A stretch of DNA of 33,877 nt, from positions 1-33,877 of the forward strand of contig NZ_SPVF01000210.1 of the NCBI RefSeq assembly GCF_004614185.1. Direction: 5' to 3'. Under the pieces are notes generated by a model. It ran no database searches. It worked only from the letters and a program-made list of their open reading frames with translations, and had not been told where the DNA came from. Position 1 is the stretch's first letter. Each line of letters begins with the position of its first letter. Both the position numbers and the translations under genes were made by a program. Source of the DNA: Zemynaea arenosa. GTDB taxonomy: Bacteria > Pseudomonadota > Gammaproteobacteria > Burkholderiales > Burkholderiaceae_D. Shown here one piece after another: positions 8,098 to 15,538 of the stretch.

Positions 8098-8116
8098 GCC
8101 GGAATAGCGTTCCGGC
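8098..8116 (-). promoter_or_regulatory. Hairpin between the two leu leader peptides
   Basis: A perfect 7-bp stem, GCCGGAA/TTCCGGC with a 5-nt loop, lies between the stop of leader peptide 1 and the ribosome binding site of leader peptide 2. A second small hairpin, GCTTG-ATC-CAAGC (8123-8135), covers the stop codon of leader 1. Neither is followed by a U run, so these are better seen as parts of a switching leader RNA than as finished terminators. Confidence 0.5.
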
Positions 8117-8129
8117 GGCGGGGCTTGGA

Positions 8130-8180
8130 TCAAGCGCGCGCTGCTAGCAGGGATAGTAGTAGATGCAGGTGGAAGGACAT
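8130..8180 (-). CDS. First leucine-rich leader peptide (leuL-like)
   Basis: A 16-residue frame, MSFHLHLLLSLLAARA, with six Leu, four of them encoded by CTA, a codon rarely used in this GC-rich window. Clusters of rare CTA codons are the hallmark of the enterobacterial leu operon leader peptide. Its ATG is exactly 6 nt after the TACAGT -10 box, so the transcript probably begins at or beside the A of ATG and the peptide would be translated leaderless. It ends at TGA 8130-8132, followed by the hairpin 8098-8116. Confidence 0.75.
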   Translation of the reverse strand: MSFHLHLLLSLLAARA

Positions 8181-8186
8181 GCAACG

Positions 8187-8216
8187 ACTGTACGTGCCTT
8201 CACACAGCTTTGTCAA
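8187..8216 (-). promoter_or_regulatory. leu promoter, TTGACA-N18-TACAGT
   Basis: On the minus strand, a consensus -35 TTGACA (8211-8216) and -10 TACAGT (8187-8192) are separated by 18 nt. This is the best sigma-70 promoter I can find in the window. It points to leader peptide 1 and leuA. Its -35 region lies within the divergent marR promoter (8199-8228), so the two promoters probably interfere. Confidence 0.75.
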
Positions 8217-8228
8217 GCGTGCTAAAAT
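8199..8228 (+). promoter_or_regulatory. marR efflux operon promoter, TTCACA-N18-TAAAAT
   Basis: A -35-like TTCACA (8199-8204) and a -10 TAAAAT (8223-8228) are separated by 18 nt. The predicted start is near 8235, just before the 15-bp palindrome at 8237-8251. Confidence 0.5.
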
Positions 8229-8236
8229 AGTTCGAT

Positions 8237-8251
8237 GTCTAATCATTAGAC
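8237..8251. promoter_or_regulatory. 15-bp palindrome, likely MarR operator
   Basis: GTCTAATCATTAGAC is a perfect 7+7 inverted repeat around a central C. It lies at the predicted transcription start of the marR operon and 10 bp before the marR ATG. MarR-family repressors typically bind AT-rich palindromes of this size over their own promoters, so autorepression is likely. Confidence 0.65.
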
Positions 8252-8261
8252 CGTAAATATT

Positions 8262-8699
8262 ATGCTCTCTATCGAAGAACGATTTAGCATGGCGATGCAC
8301 AACGCGGCCCGCACCTGGCGCCAGGCGCTGGACCGGCGCCTGCGCCATCTCGGCATGGGCCAGGCTAGCTGGCTGGCCATCGCCACCATCGCCAAGAGCG
8401 GCAACGTGCCGCCGTCGCAGGCCGAACTTGCGGCCAAGCTGGGCGTGGAAGCGCCCACCATGGTCTCGATGATCGACCGCCTGGTGAGGTCCGGCTACGT
8501 GCTGCGCCAGCCGTCGGAGACCGACCGCCGCGTCAAGCAGGTGGTGCTGACCGAGGACGGACAAAAGATCTACACCAGCGTCAAGGCCGAGGCCAACGCC
8601 CTGCGCCATGAGCTGCTGCGCGGGCTTGATCGCCAGCGCCTGGCTGATGCCGCCGACGTGCTGGAAGCCGTGATCGCCGCCGCGGAGGCCGAGGCTTGA
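8262..8699 (+). CDS. MarR family transcriptional regulator
   Basis: 145 residues, the usual MarR length. The winged helix-turn-helix spans about residues 30-105: PPSQAELAAKLGVEAPTMVS is the helix-turn-helix, and ETDRRVKQVVLTEDG is the wing with the family's conserved Asp-Arg-Arg. Flanking helices form the dimer interface. As first gene of the efflux operon it most likely represses it and is relieved by a small ligand exported by the pump. The palindrome at 8237-8251 is the probable operator. Its stop codon overlaps the TTG start of the next gene (TTGA), so the two are translationally coupled. Confidence 0.92.
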   Translation: MLSIEERFSMAMHNAARTWRQALDRRLRHLGMGQASWLAIATIAKSGNVPPSQAELAAKLGVEAPTMVSMIDRLVRSGYVLRQPSETDRRVKQVVLTEDGQKIYTSVKAEANALRHELLRGLDRQRLADAADVLEAVIAAAEAEA

Positions 8700-10255
8700 G
8701 CTCTGCCGCAACAACAGCAGGTGCACCGGCCGCACCGGTGAACCGCACCATGATCACGCTGTCGATCATGCTGGCGACCATCATCCAGGCGCTCGACGGC
8801 ACCATCGCCAACGTCGCGCTGCCGCACATGCAGGGCTCCCTGTCCGCCTCGCAGGACCAGATCACCTGGGTGCTCACGTCCTTCATCGTGGCCGCCGCCA
8901 TCGCCACCCCGCTCACGGGCTGGCTGTGTGACCGCTTTGGCCAGAAGCGCGTATTCCTCGCCTCCATCGCCGGCTTCACCCTGGCCTCCGTGCTGTGCGG
9001 GATGGCGATGTCGCTGTCCCAGATCGTCGGTGCACGCCTGCTGCAAGGCCTGTTCGGCGCCGCGCTGGTGCCGCTGTCCCAGGCCGTCCTCCTGGACATC
9101 AACCCGCGCGAGAAGCACGGTTCCGCCATGGCCGTGTGGGGCATGGGCGTGATGATCGGTCCTATCCTCGGCCCCACGCTGGGCGGCTGGCTGACCGATA
9201 GCTACAGCTGGCGCTGGGTCTTCCTCATCAACGTGCCGGTGGGCGCGCTGGCCTTCTACGGCATCTGGCGCTACATCCGCAATGACACGCCGCAGCGCGG
9301 CATGCGCTTCGACGTCTTTGGCTTCGCGACCCTGAGCCTGGCCATCGGCGCGCTGCAGATGCTGCTGGACCGGGGAGAGCAGAACGACTGGTTCGCGTCC
9401 ACCGAGACGTGGATCGAGGCGGTGCTGCTGGCCATCAGCCTGGCCTACTTCATCGCCCACACGGCGTTGAAACCTGCCGGCGAATCGTTCTTCGACTACC
9501 GGCTGCTGAAGAACTCCAACTACGTCACTGGCCTGCTGTTCATCTTCATCGTCGGCATGGTGCTGTTTGCGACGCGTGCTCTCACGCCGTCCATGCTGCA
9601 AGGCCTGCTCGGCTACCCGGCCATGCTGGCGGGGCTGGTGACGGCGCCGTCGGGCCTCGGCACCATGGTCGCCATGCTCGTCGTCGGCAAATTGACCGGC
9701 AAGATCGACACGCGCCTGCTGCTGGCGGCGGGCTTCTCCATCACCGCCTTCTCGCTGTGGCAAATGAGCCAGTTCTCGCTGGACCTGCTGCAAAGCCAGG
9801 TGGTGTGGTCCGGCGTGGTCCAGGGGATTGGTCTCGGCTTCGTGTTCGTGCCGCTGTCCGCCGCCACCTTCGCGACGCTGGACCCGCACATGCGCGCGCA
9901 GGGCACCGCGATCTACAGCCTGATTCGCAATATCGGCAGCTCGATCGGCATCGCGCTGGTGCAGACCCTCCTCGTCCGCAACACGCAGATCGCCCACTCG
10001 TCGCTGGTCGCGCACATCAACCCCGCCAATCCGGCGCTGCAAAATCCGCAGACGTCGCAGCTCCTGAATCTCAACGTTCCGGAAGGCTGGGCCGCGCTGA
10101 ACGGCGAGATCACCCGCCAGGCCGCGATGATCGCCTACGTCGACGACTTCTATCTGATGATGATCTGCACGGCGCTGGTCCTGCCGCTGCTGATTTTGAT
10201 TCGACCGCCGCGCCGCAATGCGCCGGTGGCCGTGGACCACGCCGCAATGGAATGA
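8696..10255 (+). CDS. DHA2 family MFS drug exporter (EmrB/QacA type)
   Basis: 519 residues with about 14 membrane segments. A proton-driven exporter of the 14-TMS drug/H+ antiporter family. Marks are QALDGTIANVALPHMQ in the first helix, motif A GWLCDRFGQKRVF after the second, and the glycine/proline-rich antiporter motif C in helix 5 (GMGVMIGPILGPTLGGWL). The start is TTG at 8696, chosen because GGAGG (8683-8687) is 8 nt upstream; the next ATG (8750) would cut into the first membrane helix. It sits between marR and the outer membrane channel and adaptor genes, so it forms an EmrAB-TolC-like tripartite pump. The substrate is unknown. Confidence 0.93.
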   Translation: MSSAATTAGAPAAPVNRTMITLSIMLATIIQALDGTIANVALPHMQGSLSASQDQITWVLTSFIVAAAIATPLTGWLCDRFGQKRVFLASIAGFTLASVLCGMAMSLSQIVGARLLQGLFGAALVPLSQAVLLDINPREKHGSAMAVWGMGVMIGPILGPTLGGWLTDSYSWRWVFLINVPVGALAFYGIWRYIRNDTPQRGMRFDVFGFATLSLAIGALQMLLDRGEQNDWFASTETWIEAVLLAISLAYFIAHTALKPAGESFFDYRLLKNSNYVTGLLFIFIVGMVLFATRALTPSMLQGLLGYPAMLAGLVTAPSGLGTMVAMLVVGKLTGKIDTRLLLAAGFSITAFSLWQMSQFSLDLLQSQVVWSGVVQGIGLGFVFVPLSAATFATLDPHMRAQGTAIYSLIRNIGSSIGIALVQTLLVRNTQIAHSSLVAHINPANPALQNPQTSQLLNLNVPEGWAALNGEITRQAAMIAYVDDFYLMMICTALVLPLLILIRPPRRNAPVAVDHAAME

Positions 10256-10262
10256 CCCCGCA

Positions 10263-11729
10263 ATGAATATCACAACGCGAACGATGACCCTCAAACCCCT
10301 CGCCGCGGCCGCGCTGGCACTGCTGCTGGCCGCCTGCGCCCACGTCCCGGCGGACCGCAGCGTGGCCAAACAGGCCGACGTCACCGCCATCACCTTGGCC
10401 AGCGACATCAAGCTCGCCAGCGAAGGCTGGCCTGCCGCCCAGTGGTGGACCGAATACAAAGACCCGCAGCTCGATGCGCTGATGGCCCGTGCGCTGAAGG
10501 GCGGCCCCTCGCTCGGCACCGCCGCCGCGCGCATCGCCTCCGCCGAATCGCTGCTCGCGTTCCAGCGCGCGGACGGCGGCATCGAGGCCAACCTGGTCGC
10601 GGGCGCCAACCGCCAGCGCTACTCCGGCACGGGCCTGTTCCCCGCGCCCATCGGCGGCGCCTACTTCACTGACGAATCGGTGCAGCTGCAAACGCGCTAT
10701 GACTTCGACTGGTGGGGCAAGACCAAGGCGCAGGTCGCCGCCACAGCCGGCGAGGTGAACGCCCGCCGCGCCGAGTACGCACTGGCCGAGCAAAGCCTGG
10801 CCGCCGAAGTTGCGCAGTCCTACTTCGCGCTGCAATCTGCGTGGGCGCGCGACGCCATCCTCGCGGAGCTGGACAAGACACAGACAGCGATGGAGCAAGA
10901 CCGCGCGCGCCGGGTGGCCGCGGGCCTGTCCCCGTCTGGCGAAGTGCAGACCGTGCGCCAGCTGCTGGCCGACGTGCGCCAGCAGCGCGCCCACGTCCAG
11001 TCCCTGGCGCTGCGCGAGCGTGAAGCCCTGCGCGCCTTGCTGGGCGAAAGCGGCGACGCACTGGCCGACCTGAAACCGCGCCCGCTGCCCGAGCTTCAGC
11101 ACGCGCTCCCGTCGCGCCTCGGTATCGAGCTGCTGGCGCGCCGCGCGGACCTGCAGGCCGCCCGCTGGCGCGTGGAGTCCACGTTGTCGAAGATCGAAGT
11201 GGCCCGTGCCGCCTACTACCCGGACATCAACTTTTCCGCTTCCATCGGCCTGGATACGATCTCGCTGTCCAAGCTCCTCAACTGGAACAGCCGCACGCTG
11301 GCCTTTGGCCCCTCCACCTCGGTGCCGCTGTTCGACACCCAGCGCCTGGACGCGCGCCTGGACGCCGCCCGCAATGAGCGCAACGAGATCGTGGCCGACT
11401 ATAACCAGCGCGTGTACACCGTGGTGCGCACCGTGGCGCAGGCGGGCGTGGACGTGAAGGACATCGACCGCCAGCGCGCCGAACACGAAGGCGCCACCGC
11501 CGCCACCGTCGCGCTGCTGCGCGGCGCCGAGGCCAAGGTCAAGCAGGGCCTGGTGGACAAAGGCTTCCTGCTCAACGCCCAGGCCAACGCGCTGCGCCAG
11601 CAGGACATCGGCCTGCAGCTCAATGCCCAGCGCCTGACCGCCGAAGTGGCGCTGGTGCGCGCCCTCGGCGGCGGCTACCGCCACGACACGCTGCCGCCCG
11701 TCGCAGCCCTGACCAAACCAACGAAGTAA
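10263..11729 (+). CDS. NodT/OprM-type outer membrane efflux lipoprotein
   Basis: 488 residues. The N-terminus is a lipoprotein signal (hydrophobic run, then LLAAC with lipidated Cys25), as in OprM/NodT-type channels. Two repeated outer membrane efflux protein domains follow, with the usual WWTEYKDPQLDALMARAL near the start, long amphipathic coiled-coil helices (ALAEQSLAAEVAQSYFALQ) and YYPDINFSASIGL in the second repeat. It is the trimeric outer membrane exit duct. It starts 7 nt after the MFS gene and ends 6 nt before the adaptor gene. ATG 10284 is an alternative start that still gives a signal peptide. Confidence 0.92.
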   Translation: MNITTRTMTLKPLAAAALALLLAACAHVPADRSVAKQADVTAITLASDIKLASEGWPAAQWWTEYKDPQLDALMARALKGGPSLGTAAARIASAESLLAFQRADGGIEANLVAGANRQRYSGTGLFPAPIGGAYFTDESVQLQTRYDFDWWGKTKAQVAATAGEVNARRAEYALAEQSLAAEVAQSYFALQSAWARDAILAELDKTQTAMEQDRARRVAAGLSPSGEVQTVRQLLADVRQQRAHVQSLALREREALRALLGESGDALADLKPRPLPELQHALPSRLGIELLARRADLQAARWRVESTLSKIEVARAAYYPDINFSASIGLDTISLSKLLNWNSRTLAFGPSTSVPLFDTQRLDARLDAARNERNEIVADYNQRVYTVVRTVAQAGVDVKDIDRQRAEHEGATAATVALLRGAEAKVKQGLVDKGFLLNAQANALRQQDIGLQLNAQRLTAEVALVRALGGGYRHDTLPPVAALTKPTK

Positions 11730-11735
11730 ATCATC

Positions 11736-12905
11736 ATGACCACCGCAGACAAAGCAGCGACCCAAGACTCCAAAGACAATCCCCGCAAGCGCAAGCTGGT
11801 CCTCGGCGCCATCACCGCGCTGTTCATCGTGGCAGGCCTGGCCTACGCCGTGTACTACAACGCCGTGCTGTCGCACGAAGAAGAAACCGACGACGCTTAC
11901 GTGGGCGGGAACATGGTGACCGTGACCTCGCAGGTGACCGGCAACGTGGCCGAGATCCGCGCCGACGAAACCCAGATGGTGCAAGCCGGCGCGCCGCTGG
12001 TGCGCCTGGACCCGGTCGATGCGGAACTGGCGCTGGAACAGGCCCAGGCGCGCCTTGGCAACGCCGTGCGCCAGCTGCGCGAGCGCTACACCGGCGTGGC
12101 CCAGTACGAGGCCGCGCTGCGCCAGCGCGAGCTGACGGTGAAGACCGCGCAGGATGACCTGAACCGCCGCCTGCCGCTCGCCGCCGACCACACCGTCTCC
12201 GGTGAAGAAGTGGCGCACGCACGCCGCGCGCTGGACGATGCCAAGGCGGCGCAGACGGTGGCGGCCAAGCAGCTGGACGCCGCGCGCGTCGGAATCGCGG
12301 GCGTGAATGTCGCCAGCCACCCGGCCGTGCAGGCCGCGCGGGCGGACGTGGTGCAAGCCTGGCTGGCCGTCCGCCGCAACGCGATCCCCGCGCCGGTGTC
12401 CGGCTACGTCGCCAAGCGCAGCGTGCAGGTGGGCAGCCGCGTGACGCCCGGGACCTCGCTCATGTCCATCGTCCCGCTGGACCAGCTGTGGGTGGACGCC
12501 AACTTCAAGGAGTCGGAGCTCAAGAATATTCGCGTGGGCCAGCCCGCCGAAGTGGTGGCCGACATCTACGGCAGCAAGGTGACCTACCACGGCAAGGTGC
12601 TCGGCATGTCGGCCGGTACCGGCAGCGCGTTCTCGCTGCTGCCCGCGCAGAACGCGACTGGCAACTGGATCAAGGTGGTGCAGCGCGTCCCGGTGCGCAT
12701 TGCGCTCGATCCGAAAGAACTGGCCCAGCACCCGCTGCGTGTCGGCCTCTCGGCCACGGTGACAGTGGATACCAAGTCCGGTGGCAGCACTTTGGGCACG
12801 GCCGCACCGAACGCCCCGGTCTACACCACCACGGCCCTCAACCAGCCACTCAAGGAAGCGGAGGCCGCGGCCGACGCCATCGTGGCCCGCAATATGGCTC
12901 ACTAA
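11736..12905 (+). CDS. EmrA/HlyD family membrane fusion protein
   Basis: 389 residues. One N-terminal membrane helix (about 21-43), then a periplasmic part that begins EETDDAYVGGNMVTVTSQVTGNV, the conserved EmrA-type biotinyl/lipoyl-like half-motif. A coiled-coil hairpin (about 90-205) follows, then the second lipoyl half (IPAPVSGYVAKRSVQVGSRV) and a beta-barrel part (LWVDANFKESELKNIRVGQ). It bridges the MFS pump and the outer membrane channel. It is the last gene of the marR operon, and the gene order marR-pump-channel-adaptor is common in Burkholderiales. Confidence 0.93.
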   Translation: MTTADKAATQDSKDNPRKRKLVLGAITALFIVAGLAYAVYYNAVLSHEEETDDAYVGGNMVTVTSQVTGNVAEIRADETQMVQAGAPLVRLDPVDAELALEQAQARLGNAVRQLRERYTGVAQYEAALRQRELTVKTAQDDLNRRLPLAADHTVSGEEVAHARRALDDAKAAQTVAAKQLDAARVGIAGVNVASHPAVQAARADVVQAWLAVRRNAIPAPVSGYVAKRSVQVGSRVTPGTSLMSIVPLDQLWVDANFKESELKNIRVGQPAEVVADIYGSKVTYHGKVLGMSAGTGSAFSLLPAQNATGNWIKVVQRVPVRIALDPKELAQHPLRVGLSATVTVDTKSGGSTLGTAAPNAPVYTTTALNQPLKEAEAAADAIVARNMAH

Positions 12906-12907
12906 GT

Positions 12908-12996
12908 CATTTCGCGCTCCGCCGGCGGCGATGCCGGTTGCGCCAAGTTGGCTCTCCAAGCCATTCCGCGCTCCGCCGGCGGCGCTGCCGGCTGCG
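12908..12996. repeat. Two 35-bp near-identical direct repeats with 54-bp spacing
   Basis: The copies at 12908-12942 and 12962-12996 differ at only a few positions (both contain CGCGCTCCGCCGGCGGCG). Each can form a GC-rich hairpin around GCCGGC. They fill the 123-bp space between the efflux operon and the P450 gene and probably act in transcript termination or are a local duplication. Confidence 0.55.
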
Positions 12997-12997
12997 T

Positions 12998-13003
12998 TAT
13001 AGT
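12998..13003 (+). promoter_or_regulatory. Possible -10 box of the P450 gene
   Basis: TATAGT lies 25 nt before the P450 ATG, with a ribosome binding site (GAGGAGA) in between. No clear -35 is present; the expected position falls in the second 35-bp repeat copy. Confidence 0.35.
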
Positions 13004-13028
13004 GATCGTCCCCGCTGAGGAGAAGACG

Positions 13029-14465
13029 ATGACTACGCTGACCGACACCGCCCGCCTGCGTCCCATCTCCAGCCTGCCGTCGCCCGGCGGGCTGCCCATC
13101 CTCGGCAACGTTCACCAGCTGGACAAGGACCGCGCCCATCTCGTGCTGGAAGAGTGGTCGCGCCAGCTCGGGCCCCTGTACCGCTACCGCATGCTGCACC
13201 TGGAGATCGTGGTCTGTGCCCTGCACGACACCACGGCCTCGCTGCTGCGCGCCCGGCCGGACCGCTTCCGCCGCACCGTGCGCACGGCGGAGATCATGGA
13301 GGAGCTGGGCGTCTCCGGCGTGTTTTCGGCCGAAGGCGATGCCTGGCGTGCGCAGCGCAAGACCGTGATGCGGGCCTTGACGCCGGAGGTGGTCCACCGC
13401 TTCCATCCGACCCTGCGCGCCATGACCGAGCGCCTGCGCCGCCGCTGGATGACGCAGCTGGCCGCAGGTGCGCAACCCGACGTCTTGCGCGACCTGAAAG
13501 CGTGGACGTTGGACGTCACCATCTCGCTCGCCATGGGGCAGGACATCAACACCCTGGAGCACCCGGACAACCCGCTCCAGCGCGATATCGAATACGTGTT
13601 CGCCACCCTCGGGCGGCGCGTGGTGTCGGCGCTGCCGTACTGGCGCTATGTGCAGCTGCCACAGGACCGCGAGGCGGTGGCCGCGATGGCGCGCATCCGC
13701 CAGGCAGTGACGGGGTTTATCGCCGAAACCCGCGCGCGGCTGGGCGATGAGCCGGAGCGCTGCGTGCGCCCCTCCAATCTGCTGGAAGCGTTGCTGGTGC
13801 TGGCCGAGGAACCCAATTCCGGCGTCACCGACCACCTGGTGGTCAGCGAGGCAATCACCATGGTGTTCGCGGGCGAGGACACCACGTCCAACTCGGCCGC
13901 CTGGCTACTCGATTTCGCCGCGCGCGATGCCCGCGTCGCGGCGGCCATCACCAAGGAAGCCGACGCCATCCTCGGCGCGGAGACCGTGCTGCCGGACCAC
14001 CATGCGTTCGACCGCTTCACCTACCTGGAGGCGGCCATCCGCGAGGCGATGCGGCTGAAACCCGTGGCCGCGATCATGCCGCTGGAGGCCATCGAGGAGA
14101 CGGACATCGAGGGCGTGCGTATCCCGAAAGGGACGATCATCGTGCTGCTGCTGCGCCGTGGCGCCGAGCTGGCGATGCGTCTCCCGGATTGGCCGCAGTT
14201 CCGGCCGGAGCGCTGGCTGGAGGAGGGCGCCCAGCAGGCGGTCGATGATCCCGGCCGCGCCATGTTCCCGTTTGGTGGCGGGCCGCGTTTCTGTCCTGGG
14301 CGTTATCTCGCCATGGCGGAGATGAAGGTGGCGCTGTCGATGCTCTTCAAGAATTTCGACCTGTCGCTGGACGCGAATGCGCCGCCGGTGAAGGAGTGCT
14401 TCACCTTCACCGTCACGCCGAGCGCACTGCCGGTGCTGCTGGCTGCGCGCGCCGTACCAGCGTGA
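13029..14465 (+). CDS. Cytochrome P450
   Basis: 478 residues. A soluble heme monooxygenase with all key motifs: I-helix oxygen-activation motif AGEDTT (281-286), K-helix ExxR (Glu339-Arg342), PERF-like FRPERW (391-396) and the heme loop FGGGPRFCPG with thiolate Cys422. The N-terminal proline-rich SLPSPGGLPILGNVHQLDKD resembles the class II, CYP4/CYP102-like layout more than typical bacterial class I enzymes. No ferredoxin or reductase gene is adjacent, so redox partners must be elsewhere. The ATG at 13029 has GAGGAGA about 6 nt upstream. Its 3' end overlaps the RlmN-like gene on the other strand by 53 bp. The substrate cannot be predicted. Confidence 0.95.
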   Translation: MTTLTDTARLRPISSLPSPGGLPILGNVHQLDKDRAHLVLEEWSRQLGPLYRYRMLHLEIVVCALHDTTASLLRARPDRFRRTVRTAEIMEELGVSGVFSAEGDAWRAQRKTVMRALTPEVVHRFHPTLRAMTERLRRRWMTQLAAGAQPDVLRDLKAWTLDVTISLAMGQDINTLEHPDNPLQRDIEYVFATLGRRVVSALPYWRYVQLPQDREAVAAMARIRQAVTGFIAETRARLGDEPERCVRPSNLLEALLVLAEEPNSGVTDHLVVSEAITMVFAGEDTTSNSAAWLLDFAARDARVAAAITKEADAILGAETVLPDHHAFDRFTYLEAAIREAMRLKPVAAIMPLEAIEETDIEGVRIPKGTIIVLLLRRGAELAMRLPDWPQFRPERWLEEGAQQAVDDPGRAMFPFGGGPRFCPGRYLAMAEMKVALSMLFKNFDLSLDANAPPVKECFTFTVTPSALPVLLAARAVPA

Positions 14466-15480
14466 CGGGCTGGCTGCCATCGGCGGCGAGCGCGCGGGCG
14501 CGCAACTGGCCGCAGCCACCATCCACGTCCTGACCCGCCGAGTCGCGCAGTTTGGTCAGCACGCCGCGCGCGTGCAGGCGGGCCGCGATGGCGCGCGCCT
14601 GCTCCCAGGACGGGCGGCGGAACGCCAGGCCGGGGATGGTGTTATACGGGATCATGTTGAGCACTGCGTATTTCCCCGCCAGCAGGCCCACGATGCCGTC
14701 CAGTTCTTCCTCGCTGTCGTTGACGCCTTCCAGCAATGTCCACTGGTACTGGATCGGGTAGCCGGTGGCGCGTGCGTAGGCTTCGCCCATCTCCACGATC
14801 TCGCGCGGCGCCATGCGCGGCGCGTTGGGCAGCAGTTCGGCGCGCAGGTCCGCGCGGGTGGTGTGCAGGGAGAGCGCGAGCGCGGGCTTGACCGGCCCGG
14901 CCAGCAGCCGCTCCGGCACCCGCGGGTCGCCAACGGTTGAGAACACCAGGTTCTTGTGCGCGATATTGCCCTCGATGCCGAGCAGTTCGATCGCGGGGAG
15001 TACGTTGGCGAGGTTGTGGGCGGGTTCGCCCATGCCCATGAAGACCACCTTCTTCACCGGCCGGAGGGTGCGGGCCAGCGCGACCTGCGCGACGATTTCG
15101 CCGCTGGTCACCTGGCGCAGCAGGCCGCTGCGGCCAGTCATGCAGAACTGGCAGCCGACCGCGCAGCCGACCTGGCTGGAGACGCACAGGCCATCGCGCG
15201 GAAGGAGCACGCTTTCCACGGTCTGGCCGTCGGCCAGGGCGACCAACAGGCGCATGGAGCCGTCGTCGGCGGGGTGCTGGGACCGGATCGAAGCCATGGC
15301 GGAGAGGTCCGCGTCCAGCGCGGGCAGGATGGCGCGGACGGACAGCGGCAGGTAGTCCTGCGCCGGGCGGCGGCCCGCGTCGCGCGAGCGGCCCTGCACC
15401 CAGTCGCGCAGGATGCGGCGCACGTGTTCGTCCTGTGCGCCCGCCTCCCGCAGACGCTGGCGGATGATGTCCAGCTGCAT
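14413..15480 (-). CDS. RlmN/Cfr-like radical SAM methyltransferase
   Basis: 355 residues. The radical SAM cluster motif CAVGCQFC (Cys106, Cys110, Cys113), the GMGEP motif and a C-terminal cysteine in QDVDGGCGQL (Cys323) match the two-cysteine methyl-transfer mechanism of RlmN and Cfr, which methylate an rRNA adenine. The text around the cluster (FCMTGRSGLLRQVTSGEI) differs from ordinary RlmN (typically STGKQGFNRNL), so I read it as a paralog rather than the housekeeping enzyme. It lies 58 nt downstream of senC on the same strand and may be co-transcribed with senB-senC. Target RNA and link to selenium are unknown. The tail after the CGQL motif lies antisense to the P450 3' end. Confidence 0.88.
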   Translation of the reverse strand: MQLDIIRQRLREAGAQDEHVRRILRDWVQGRSRDAGRRPAQDYLPLSVRAILPALDADLSAMASIRSQHPADDGSMRLLVALADGQTVESVLLPRDGLCVSSQVGCAVGCQFCMTGRSGLLRQVTSGEIVAQVALARTLRPVKKVVFMGMGEPAHNLANVLPAIELLGIEGNIAHKNLVFSTVGDPRVPERLLAGPVKPALALSLHTTRADLRAELLPNAPRMAPREIVEMGEAYARATGYPIQYQWTLLEGVNDSEEELDGIVGLLAGKYAVLNMIPYNTIPGLAFRRPSWEQARAIAARLHARGVLTKLRDSAGQDVDGGCGQLRARALAADGSQPVTLVRRAQPAAPAVRSA

Positions 15481-15538
15481 GCTCGGTGTCTCGCTGCGGT
15501 CGTGTTGTGGGCCAGGCGGCGGAAAACTGGGCGACCGG

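Noticed and set aside
8098-8116. Classical Rho-independent attenuator for leuA
   Set aside because: The stem is good but no U run follows on the minus strand, so a simple transcription-attenuation terminator is not supported.
10110-13835. 1241-residue minus-strand open frame
   Set aside because: Antisense to the MFS, outer membrane channel, adaptor and P450 genes. It is rich in His/Arg/Gly/Ala, as expected from a GC-rich shadow frame, and has no recognisable domain.
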